Positions 1-5,303 of a stretch of DNA of 5,303 bases are shown in pieces. The position numbers were made by a program, and so were the translations under genes. The stretch is taken from positions 1 to 5,303 of the forward strand of contig JAGCEE010000088.1 of assembly GCA_017650795.1 (NCBI GenBank), given 5' to 3'. How positions within the stretch are numbered: position 1 is the first letter of the stretch; the number at the start of each line of letters is the position of its first letter. Under the pieces are notes generated by a model that was not told the DNA's origin, did no database searches, and worked only from the letters and a program-made list of their open reading frames with translations. This DNA comes from Clostridia bacterium (GTDB lineage: Bacteria; Bacillota; Clostridia; Christensenellales; UBA1242).

Positions 1-34
1 AACTTCAACCTCTCGTTGAAATTAGCATCGCTAT
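1..34 (-). other. 5' leader of an off-window minus-strand transcript, with a small hairpin
   Basis: This stretch lies just downstream of the minus-strand promoter at 35-62, so it should be the start of a transcript running off the left edge. It contains a perfect 6-bp inverted repeat, TTCAAC (4-9) and GTTGAA (15-20), around a 5-base loop. The only ATG on the minus strand here opens a frame that stops after seven codons, so no coding sequence starts in view. The gene or RNA it serves cannot be identified from what remains. I do not recognise a known riboswitch class in these few bases. Confidence 0.4.
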
Positions 35-62
35 ATTATCACACCTCTTTTTTCTTTGTCAA
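35..62 (-). promoter_or_regulatory. Sigma-A type promoter firing off the left edge
   Basis: Read on the minus strand there is a perfect -35 TTGACA (62-57), a 16-base spacer and GATAAT (40-35) preceded by TG, which makes an extended -10. TAATAT at 38-33, with an 18-base spacer, is an alternative -10. Immediately upstream (67-103) are A-tracts that could act as an UP element. The promoter is divergent from the one at 187-216 and would transcribe a gene outside the window. Confidence 0.6.
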
Positions 63-66
63 TAAC

Positions 67-103
67 TTTTTTAAACTTTTTACCTTTTTTTTATCTTTTT
101 TTT
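67..103. promoter_or_regulatory. Phased A/T-tract array, probably curved DNA or UP element
   Basis: Four T-runs on the plus strand (67-72, 77-81, 85-92, 96-103) have centres about 9.5, 9.5 and 11 bases apart, close to one helical turn. On the minus strand these are A-tracts directly behind the -35 hexamer at 57-62. Phased A-tracts are known to bend DNA, and A-rich DNA at this position is known to bind the RNA polymerase alpha C-terminal domain. A role here is inferred from position and spacing only. Confidence 0.45.
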
Positions 104-186
104 CCTTTATATACATTCACTCGGCTATGGGGTGGCAAAAATTGGCGTTATATATTGTAAATTATATATACAAATAAAAATTAGTA

Positions 187-216
187 TTGATTTATATTAT
201 ACACTTATGATACAAT
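187..216 (+). promoter_or_regulatory. Promoter of the DUF4097-like gene
   Basis: TTGATT (187-192) is followed by an 18-base spacer and TACAAT (211-216). The bases TGA just before the -10 give an extended TGn motif. The predicted transcript would have a short leader of about 20 bases before the start codon at 242. The very AT-rich surroundings make chance matches likely, but the distance to the gene and the extended -10 fit. Confidence 0.5.
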
Positions 217-229
217 GTATTAAACAAAA

Positions 230-236
230 AAGGAGG
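230..236 (+). promoter_or_regulatory. Strong ribosome binding site AAGGAGG
   Basis: AAGGAGG ends five bases before the ATG at 242. This near-ideal Shine-Dalgarno sequence fixes the start of the DUF4097-like gene. Confidence 0.85.
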
Positions 237-241
237 CAAGT

Positions 242-1612
242 ATGGCAAACAAAGTAAAAAGAGGTGGTTTAAACTACTTTGTATGGCTTATTATTATAGT
301 GGTAGGGCTTGCATGTATTTCTGCAAGTATATTACTTTTTAATCCAAATAAGGATGTATTTGGTATTGGTTTAAAATACATCTCACACCTTGGTGAAAAT
401 AACTACAACACAATTAAAGTAGATGATGACGAAAAGGATATTACAAGCTTAGATATAGATAAATTTAATTTTAATTCTACTTATGCTGATTTTACCATTA
501 CAAAAGATACTAATTATTCGCAAATAACATTCAATATGGATAGAAAAGTAAATGGGTTTAGCAACGATAAAGATTATAAGGGCTGTTATTTGGATTTTAA
601 ATATGAGGACAAAACCTTAACTGTTGATGTTGTTGCCCCAAACCTTTGGCTCCCTTTTGGGAAAACAATAAACATTGTTGTATATTTCCCAAAGACGTAT
701 GATTTAAGTGAAAAAGCCTTCAACTTTAATACAACAGAAGGAAGCATCACCCCAGCATTAAACAACAGCACGGCTAATATAACAATTAAAGATTTAAGCA
801 TTACGACAACTTCCGGCAAAATTACTCTTAATAATAATTTAAATGTGGTTTCTGGAAATGTGAGTATTAAAAGTGAATCATCTAAAACACTTGTATATTG
901 TGATATTTCTTCAAATTTAAACTACATAACAAAATCTGGCAAATTGTCAGTTGAGAATATATCTGGCAACCTTAATATCGATACAGATGCCCTAGATGTA
1001 AAATGTGGTGAGATTGGCGGAAATATTTCTTATGCCAGCAGAAGTGGATACATTCGAGTTGATAAACTAGGCAAAGATGCCTCAACAGGAAACTTTTCTG
1101 CCGAGGCTGATAAAATGCATATTGCTGATATTTTAATTGGCGAAATGACTGGAAATATAGATATTCCTAACGGAGAAAAATCAAATATAACAATTTCTAA
1201 AATTTTAGGCGAAGCTCTTATTGAAACAACATCGGGCTATATTAAAATAGAAAATGCAAACAATAATGTGTCATTAAAAACAACTTCTGGAAACATTTGG
1301 CTCACACAAACAAGCGCATCAGCAAAATCCGAATTAGAAACAACATCCGGCAAAATAACAACAAATTTAACACAAGTAAAAACCGTTGATTTAAAGAGCG
1401 AAAAAGGACTTATAGAAATTCATGTTGCTACCGACCTTCAATTTAAACTAAACTATTCAACAGAAAAAGAAATAAGGGTTTCTTGGATTGTGGGCAATAT
1501 GGACAAAACAGGAACACTTATAGTTGGCGGAAATGCCGAAACAACAAATGTTATAAATGCCACAACAAAATATAATAAAATTGAAATATCTGACGGCTTT
1601 GCTTTAAACTAA
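242..1612 (+). CDS. Membrane-anchored DUF4097-like (putative adhesin) beta-repeat protein
   Basis: This 456-residue protein starts at an ATG with a strong ribosome binding site. A short basic N-terminus (MANKVKRGG) and one hydrophobic segment at about residues 12-33 form an uncleaved anchor, with the rest predicted outside the cell. Cys25 is followed by more hydrophobic residues and lacks a proper lipobox, so lipidation is unlikely. From about residue 160 to 395 there is a ladder of T/S-G-x-I motifs: TTTSGKI at 188, SGN at 204, SGK at 232, SGN at 241, SGY at 268, TGN at 282 and 303, TTSGY at 329, TTSGN at 347, TTSGK at 367. In the last part they recur every 18-20 residues, as in a beta-solenoid. 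This matches the DUF4097/DUF2807 'putative adhesin' families, often found with envelope-stress regulators. Ligand and function are unknown; adhesion is only the family label. The gene appears monocistronic, bounded by its own promoter and terminators. Confidence 0.8.
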   Translation: MANKVKRGGLNYFVWLIIIVVGLACISASILLFNPNKDVFGIGLKYISHLGENNYNTIKVDDDEKDITSLDIDKFNFNSTYADFTITKDTNYSQITFNMDRKVNGFSNDKDYKGCYLDFKYEDKTLTVDVVAPNLWLPFGKTINIVVYFPKTYDLSEKAFNFNTTEGSITPALNNSTANITIKDLSITTTSGKITLNNNLNVVSGNVSIKSESSKTLVYCDISSNLNYITKSGKLSVENISGNLNIDTDALDVKCGEIGGNISYASRSGYIRVDKLGKDASTGNFSAEADKMHIADILIGEMTGNIDIPNGEKSNITISKILGEALIETTSGYIKIENANNNVSLKTTSGNIWLTQTSASAKSELETTSGKITTNLTQVKTVDLKSEKGLIEIHVATDLQFKLNYSTEKEIRVSWIVGNMDKTGTLIVGGNAETTNVINATTKYNKIEISDGFALN

Positions 1613-1645
1613 AACAAATAAAATAAAATCTGTAAACCAAAAATG

Positions 1646-1674
1646 AACCACCAGATAATCTGGTGGTTTTATTG
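1646..1674 (+). terminator. Rho-independent terminator of the DUF4097-like gene
   Basis: Perfect 11-base inverted repeat arms (1646-1656 and 1658-1668), realistically a 9-bp stem with a 5-base loop, are followed by TTTTATT. It lies 33 bases after the stop codon. On the opposite strand the hairpin is followed by CATTTTTGG, so it may also act weakly as a back-up for minus-strand transcripts. Confidence 0.85.
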
Positions 1675-1677
1675 TAC

Positions 1678-1710
1678 AAAAAATCGCCAAACAATTTGGC
1701 GACTTTTTTT
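1678..1710 (-). terminator. Bidirectional terminator, mainly for the minus-strand gene cluster
   Basis: TCGCCAAA (1684-1691) pairs with TTTGGCGA (1695-1702) around a 3-base loop. On the minus strand it is followed by six T residues (1683-1678), and it begins 17 bases after the stop of the PH-like protein gene. On the plus strand it is followed by seven T residues (1704-1710), so it should also stop transcripts that pass the first terminator. Confidence 0.85.
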
Positions 1711-1719
1711 AATTTAATT

Positions 1720-2214
1720 TTATTGTTTCATTTTTTCTTCTAACTTTTCAAATAATTGTTTTTCTAATAAGATGTTTTTAACACAAATATATTCGTTTTT
1801 GCTTGATACATAAAAACCATCTGTTATAAATTCTGCTTTTTTAATCTCTACAATATCTTCTATTGCAATTCTTGTGACTTTTTTATGTGCTCCATCATCA
1901 TAATAGTAAAATGCATTGTTTGTTAAAACATAGCCAACATTTTTATTATATTGAAACGTCTTAATAAACTCAAATAATACAGTCCATGTTCTTAAAAGAC
2001 AAAGTCCGAGCGGAGTTATTATAACAAACCAATAATCGCCAGAAACCTGCAATAATTTTGCTAAAAAGTAAAAAGAAGCGAAAAGCATTACGGCCCACAT
2101 AAATATAAAAACCATATTCGATATTAAAAAATTTTTAACAGTCGCTTTTTTACTAAACGAATACTCGCCCTCAATTTCTTCTTTATCTACAAAATACTCT
2201 TTTATTAAATCCAT
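1720..2214 (-). CDS. Small two-helix membrane protein with bacterial PH-like domain
   Basis: The chosen start gives 164 residues: an ATG at 2214 with GGGGG four bases upstream. The frame stays open to a TTG at 2253, which would add 13 residues but has no ribosome binding site. Residues 1-27 are charged and cytoplasmic. Hydrophobic segments at about 28-53 and 59-80 form a helical hairpin. Residues about 90-160 (YVLTNNAFYYYDDG..., then an I-x-x-E-D-I-V-x-I segment, then beta strands and a final amphipathic helix ending in EKLEEKMKQ) resemble the YdbS/YdbT-like bacterial PH (bPH) fold, in which a 'Y-x-L-T-N' strand is followed by 'I-x-L-x-D-I' contacts. Such proteins are membrane-associated and of mostly unknown function. 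It is last of three co-directional genes, 115 bases after the lipoprotein gene. I do not recognise a specific orthologue. Confidence 0.65.
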   Translation of the reverse strand: MDLIKEYFVDKEEIEGEYSFSKKATVKNFLISNMVFIFMWAVMLFASFYFLAKLLQVSGDYWFVIITPLGLCLLRTWTVLFEFIKTFQYNKNVGYVLTNNAFYYYDDGAHKKVTRIAIEDIVEIKKAEFITDGFYVSSKNEYICVKNILLEKQLFEKLEEKMKQ

Positions 2215-2218
2215 AAAA

Positions 2219-2223
2219 CCCCC
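2219..2223 (-). promoter_or_regulatory. Start-deciding G-run ribosome binding site
   Basis: Minus-strand GGGGG, four bases before the ATG at 2214, can pair with the CCUCC of the 16S tail through one G-U pair. It supports the ATG start over the upstream in-frame TTG at 2253. The sequence and the short spacing are unusual beside the AGGAGG of the plus-strand gene. Confidence 0.55.
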
Positions 2224-2329
2224 AATTTTGTTTTTATAATTAGAATAATACAAATAATTGTTTTTTAACTTTACATTAACAAAGAAACTCTTTTTAAAAT
2301 GAAAATTTATTGTGTTAAATTAATACTTT

Positions 2330-3682
2330 CTACTCTTCTGTTTCCACTACTTCTGTTGCTACATCCTCGTCCAAAATATCTGCAATACACTCTACTCTTA
2401 TCTCATCCAAATAAGTGTCTGCCCTATACAAATAATAAGTATCAGATGTCACATTTTTTTCTTTGCCATAAAAATATACATACTTGCCATCAAAGTCCAT
2501 TAAATCTGAAATAAATTCAGTAATGTTAGAGATTTGGGTTTCTATTTTATCTTTTGCAGAAATTCTATATATTCCGTCATCGTCAGAATAATAAATATAT
2601 CCGTCCTTAGCAAATTGAATTTTTGCAGATTTGTCACTAAGTTTTTTTGCCTGAGAAATGTTTTCAGATGTCATGAGTTGAATATACAATTTTTTATTAT
2701 ATATAAATGCAAAACAATTATTATTGGCATCTTCACAACTAACATATATTAGGCTAGAAATAGCATTGTCGTCGTCATAAGAAAGATGTCTTTTTGAATT
2801 ACTTGTTGAGAAGTCGGTTGAATAAACTATGTTTTCATTCCCAACTTTTTTTGAATAGAATAAAATTCCATTATCGTATGCAAGCAAACTTATTGTTTGG
2901 TTTGAACTATTTAAGTTTTCTATTTGACTAAGTTCGCCGGTTTTTATACTAACCTTATACAAAAGATTGCCACTAAAAGCCTGAGCACTCGTTCTATCTG
3001 TTGTAAAATACAAATATGAAATATCTTCTTGATTTTTAGGGAACACAATGTTTACCACTTTTGTGTCACTAACTAAATTTTTAACTCTTGTTTCGTTGTT
3101 GGAAACATTTATGGTTTTTAGTTTGTTGTCATCAAAAATAATCAACATTTGATTTTCGCCACCGGTTAAATATATCTTTGCACCCTTTACTTCTGTTGTG
3201 TATAATTCTTTAAGCCCAGTGCCGTCAAGCCTTATTCTAAAAAGTGTTGACAATTCATACTCGTGTTCATTCTTGTTGTTTTTATGAATGTTTGGAGTTG
3301 TAAAATACAAATATTCGTTTACAACAAACATATTTGCAGTTTCGTATGCAGAAATTTTATCCACCACCTTTTCATAGTCAAATTCACCATCTTCGTTTTT
3401 TTGAATTTTAAACCACGAACTTCTTGGATGTGTTTGTCTATCCAACTGCAATCTGTTTATTGAATATTGGTTTACATTGCCATCATTATCCCCATCTTGT
3501 AATGATGAATAATTTTTATATGCGTTTCCAAAAAACATATAGTTGCCACTTCCAACAACAAATCCTCCGTTGGATACAACATTTGAATAATCGGTTGGCA
3601 TTTCTAATCTTGGTGCGCAACCGGTGAATATAAGACATACGAATAATAGTAGCATAATGGTTGCTAAAAATGTTTTTTTCAT
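2330..3682 (-). CDS. Lipoprotein with predicted DUF5050-like beta-propeller
   Basis: This 450-residue protein has a lipoprotein signal peptide: MKK, a hydrophobic stretch at about residues 4-19, then F-T-G-C with the likely lipidated Cys22. Phe at -3 is a tolerated deviation from the usual Leu. The mature part shows repeated strands of the type Y-L-Y-F-T-T at 124 and 223, I-L-F-Y-S at 272, Y-I-Y-Y-S-D-D-D-G-I-Y-R-I at 362 and Y-V-Y-F-Y-G at 401, with intervening L-(F/Y)-R-I/V-x-x-D/K-T-G turns (FRIRLDGTG at 148, YKVSIKTGE at 242). This pattern is typical of DUF5050/TolB-like six- or seven-bladed propellers. A D-x-D-x-D-G loop at residues 63-68 resembles a calcium-binding EF-hand or dockerin loop. 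The C-terminus is acidic (DEDVATEVVETEE). It has its own strong promoter and palindromic operator. It probably sits on the outer face of the cytoplasmic membrane; ligand unknown. Confidence 0.75.
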   Translation of the reverse strand: MKKTFLATIMLLLFVCLIFTGCAPRLEMPTDYSNVVSNGGFVVGSGNYMFFGNAYKNYSSLQDGDNDGNVNQYSINRLQLDRQTHPRSSWFKIQKNEDGEFDYEKVVDKISAYETANMFVVNEYLYFTTPNIHKNNKNEHEYELSTLFRIRLDGTGLKELYTTEVKGAKIYLTGGENQMLIIFDDNKLKTINVSNNETRVKNLVSDTKVVNIVFPKNQEDISYLYFTTDRTSAQAFSGNLLYKVSIKTGELSQIENLNSSNQTISLLAYDNGILFYSKKVGNENIVYSTDFSTSNSKRHLSYDDDNAISSLIYVSCEDANNNCFAFIYNKKLYIQLMTSENISQAKKLSDKSAKIQFAKDGYIYYSDDDGIYRISAKDKIETQISNITEFISDLMDFDGKYVYFYGKEKNVTSDTYYLYRADTYLDEIRVECIADILDEDVATEVVETEE

Positions 3683-3693
3683 AAAAATTTAAG

Positions 3694-3699
3694 TCCTTT
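3694..3699 (-). promoter_or_regulatory. Ribosome binding site of the lipoprotein gene
   Basis: AAAGGA on the minus strand lies 11 bases before the ATG at 3682. The spacing is slightly long, and the intervening bases are almost all A and T. No other in-frame start near it suits the signal peptide better. Confidence 0.55.
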
Positions 3700-3725
3700 A
3701 TAAATAAGAAGTATTTTATAAGTTT

Positions 3726-3749
3726 GTTTAGGATTTTTTTGACCTAAAC
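3726..3749 (-). promoter_or_regulatory. Stem-loop at the predicted 5' end of the lipoprotein mRNA
   Basis: On the minus strand GTTTAGG (3749-3732 side, bases 3749-3743) pairs perfectly with CCTAAAC (3732-3726) around a 10-base A-rich loop. The stem would begin at or within one or two bases of the predicted transcription start near 3749-3751. It may protect the mRNA 5' end, or the downstream arm may be a third regulator half-site, since it repeats the CCTAAA core of the adjacent palindrome. Confidence 0.4.
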
Positions 3750-3757
3750 TTAGGTCA
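3740..3757. promoter_or_regulatory. 18-base palindromic operator over the lipoprotein gene start site
   Basis: TGACCTAA and TTAGGTCA are perfect 8-base arms around a 2-base centre. The palindrome shares one base with the -10 box and covers the expected transcription start. A dimeric helix-turn-helix repressor bound here would block RNA polymerase. The regulator is not in the window, and its family cannot be read from the site alone; MarR, TetR, GntR and MerR dimers all use arms of this kind. Confidence 0.65.
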
Positions 3758-3785
3758 TTATATCATTGGCACATTGTTATGTCAA
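3757..3785 (-). promoter_or_regulatory. Perfect-consensus sigma-A promoter of the lipoprotein gene
   Basis: On the minus strand TTGACA (3785-3780) and TATAAT (3762-3757) are both exact consensus hexamers with the ideal 17-base spacing. The predicted start is near 3750, giving a leader of about 67 bases. Such a strong core promoter combined with an overlapping palindrome suggests a gene that is held off and strongly released. Confidence 0.85.
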
Positions 3786-3834
3786 ATTTTTGTCGGTATT
3801 TGATTTTTGGCATTTTTTAATGATTTTAGCCAAT

Positions 3835-5303
3835 TTATTCTTCGTCATCTATGTCCCTTAAAACTATTTCGCCTTTCTTTTGACGATTTTTTTGTAATTG
3901 CTTTTGTTTTTTAGTTCTGCGCTTTTCAATAACATCACTATTAACTTTCTTAATTTTTTCAAACAAATAATCACTAAGTTTTGGCATAAAGAGGTGAAGC
4001 GGAATTGCTGTTCCAATTAAAACAACAAAAATAATAATTACATTTAGTGTTATATCTGTTATTCCAATATACTTTCCTAAAACCAAAATTGAAGTTGTGA
4101 GCATTGTCCCACACAGAGAGCAACAAATAACTCTAAGAACATTAAATGGCAAACATAAATACACAAGATTAACAAGACCACTTCCCAACAAAACCAAAGT
4201 GCTTGCCGTTTGATATTCACCCGCATTTATAAGGTTTAAATTAGCAAGAGCAATCACAACCAAAACATTAAACAACATTAAAAGTCCATTTGGAAGTGCA
4301 CGCTTTAAAACTTGAGGAATAAAATCTCCCTTAATCGCATTAGTATTTGGCTGAAAAGCAAAAACCAAAGATGGAAGCCCAATAATAAATAGTTCTAATG
4401 GTAATAATTGACTTGGACTAAACGGATACGGACTAAGCGTGATTAACGTAATTAAAGAAAGTAAAATAGTAAATACCGTTTTCATTAAAAACAAAGTGCT
4501 TGACCATTGAACATTATTTATAACACGCCTACCCTCCCATACCACAGCTGGTAAGGAAGAAAACTTGCTATCTAAAAGTACTATGTTTGACAAGCTTCTA
4601 GCAACCTCGCTGCCATCGGCCATTGCTATTGAACAATCTGCCTCTTTTAAAGCAAGTGTGTCATTAACACCATCGCCGACCATGGCAACAGTTAACCCTT
4701 GCTTTTTTAATGCCTTTAAAATTACATGCTTTTGCTCTGGGCTAGATCTTCCAAAAATTGTAAAATCATCTGCGATTTTTTCCACCTCAGATAAACTCAT
4801 ACCCTCTAAACTAATGCAAGCATCAGCGTTTTCCACCCCAACACGCTTGGCAATATTAGAAACAGTATATGGATTGTCGCCAGAAATAATTTTTATTGCA
4901 ACGCCATTATTTTTAAACCAATTTATTGTATCTATTGCATCTTCTCTTATATGGTCCTCTAATATTATCATTGCGAGTGGTTGCATTTTTAGTGGGAGCT
5001 CGTCTTTTAATACCAACTCATCACTATAAGCAAGCACTAAAACCCTTTTCCCTTCGTTTTGATAATAAAACATGGCTTTTTCTATCTCTTTATCCAGTGT
5101 CCCCAAGTGCAAAAATTCTGGCGCCCCTATTGCAAAAGTACCCAAGCCTTCAAAGGTTGTTATAACACACTTACGCCTACTAGAAAACTCAATATTGTTT
5201 ATTGCAAAAAAATCATTTGAGGTTTTGTAGTACATAATTAAAGCACTGTTTGTAGTGTTTGTTGCTGTTTGCACATTTAAAATATTTGATATTATTTTTT
5301 TAT
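3835..5303 (-). CDS. P-type cation-transporting ATPase, C-terminal part (5' end off window)
   Basis: The reading frame is open to the right edge. A GTG at 5274 is only an internal codon, because ten in-frame residues precede it and match the expected nucleotide-binding domain. Residues below are numbered from that GTG. FSSRRK at 30-35 and G-A-P-E at 50-53 belong to the ATP-binding domain. EDHIRED (106-112), ISGDN (130-134) and MVGDGVND (198-205, bases 4683-4660) are the phosphorylation-domain and hinge motifs. Six hydrophobic segments follow, at about 260-280, 289-307, 327-349, 357-376, 379-400 and 408-428, equivalent to M5-M10. The DKTGT aspartate and M1-M4 lie outside the window. The layout after M5 (PYPFSP, then IGLPSLVFAFQPN) recalls the CtpE/calcium-ATPase-like group, so Ca2+ or a similar divalent ion is likely but unproven. 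The tail is unusual: about 40 residues, strongly basic (KRRTKKQKQLQKNRQKK), ending in acidic DIDDEE. No strong terminator follows. Confidence 0.88.
   Translation of the reverse strand, partial: KKIISNILNVQTATNTTNSALIMYYKTSNDFFAINNIEFSSRRKCVITTFEGLGTFAIGAPEFLHLGTLDKEIEKAMFYYQNEGKRVLVLAYSDELVLKDELPLKMQPLAMIILEDHIREDAIDTINWFKNNGVAIKIISGDNPYTVSNIAKRVGVENADACISLEGMSLSEVEKIADDFTIFGRSSPEQKHVILKALKKQGLTVAMVGDGVNDTLALKEADCSIAMADGSEVARSLSNIVLLDSKFSSLPAVVWEGRRVINNVQWSSTLFLMKTVFTILLSLITLITLSPYPFSPSQLLPLELFIIGLPSLVFAFQPNTNAIKGDFIPQVLKRALPNGLLMLFNVLVVIALANLNLINAGEYQTASTLVLLGSGLVNLVYLCLPFNVLRVICCSLCGTMLTTSILVLGKYIGITDITLNVIIIFVVLIGTAIPLHLFMPKLSDYLFEKIKKVNSDVIEKRRTKKQKQLQKNRQKKGEIVLRDIDDEE

Noticed and set aside
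143..175. TATATA-rich imperfect inverted repeat upstream of the DUF4097-like gene
   Set aside because: Arms mismatch near the centre, and such alternation is expected by chance in this AT-rich spacer.
586..819. A 77-codon minus-strand frame inside the DUF4097-like gene
   Set aside because: It is antisense to a well-supported gene with repeat structure. Its hydrophobic composition simply mirrors the sense codons.
2215..2253. Thirteen-residue N-terminal extension of the PH-like protein from TTG at 2253
   Set aside because: There is no ribosome binding site before the TTG, whereas the ATG at 2214 has a G-run at suitable distance.
3740..3757. Reading the palindrome as a MerR-type operator within an overlong promoter spacer
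   Set aside because: The palindrome lies downstream of the -10, and the spacer is the ideal 17 bases. On the plus strand TTGACC has no -10 at 19-20 bases, so the MerR spacer geometry is absent.
3798..3834. Possible terminator after the ATPase (TTGGC and GCCAA arms)
   Set aside because: The stem is only five pairs with a 17-base loop and no T-run follows on the minus strand, so it is not a credible terminator.
4565..5029. A 154-codon open frame on the plus strand opposite the P-type ATPase
   Set aside because: It is antisense to a clear ATPase domain with intact motifs, has no ribosome binding site and no recognisable protein features. It is a shadow of the real gene.

Overview
The window is very AT-rich, uses the standard genetic code (Trp is encoded by TGG), and has strong AGGAGG-type ribosome binding sites, consensus -35/-10 promoters and U-tailed hairpin terminators. 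This suggests a low-GC Bacillota-like bacterium, plausibly an uncultured Clostridia-type organism. The taxonomic guess rests on style of sequence only; no marker gene is present.

Layout. Bases 1-241 are a divergent intergenic region. A minus-strand promoter with phased T/A tracts behind it fires off the left edge, and a plus-strand promoter with a strong ribosome binding site drives the first gene. Bases 242-1612 (+) encode a membrane-anchored DUF4097-like 'putative adhesin' with a ladder of T-S-G repeats. Two bidirectional hairpin terminators lie tail to tail at 1646-1710. On the minus strand follow a small two-helix membrane protein with a bacterial PH-like domain (1720-2214), a 450-residue lipoprotein predicted to be a beta-propeller of the DUF5050 kind (2330-3682), and the C-terminal part of a P-type cation ATPase (3835-5303), which is cut by the right edge.

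The three minus-strand genes are co-directional with gaps of 115 and 152 bases and no strong terminator between them, so read-through is possible. The lipoprotein also has its own promoter with perfect consensus hexamers. An 18-base perfect palindrome covers the predicted transcription start, so it is probably a repressor-controlled gene. This is the most striking regulatory signal here.

All products are cell-envelope proteins: surface or anchored beta-rich proteins, a membrane protein and an ion pump. An envelope or cation-homeostasis theme is possible, supported weakly by a DxDxDG calcium-loop-like motif in the lipoprotein beside a pump of the CtpE/calcium-ATPase-like kind. I see no CRISPR array, insertion sequence, RNA gene, toxin-antitoxin pair or phage feature, and no convincing evidence of a new multi-gene system.
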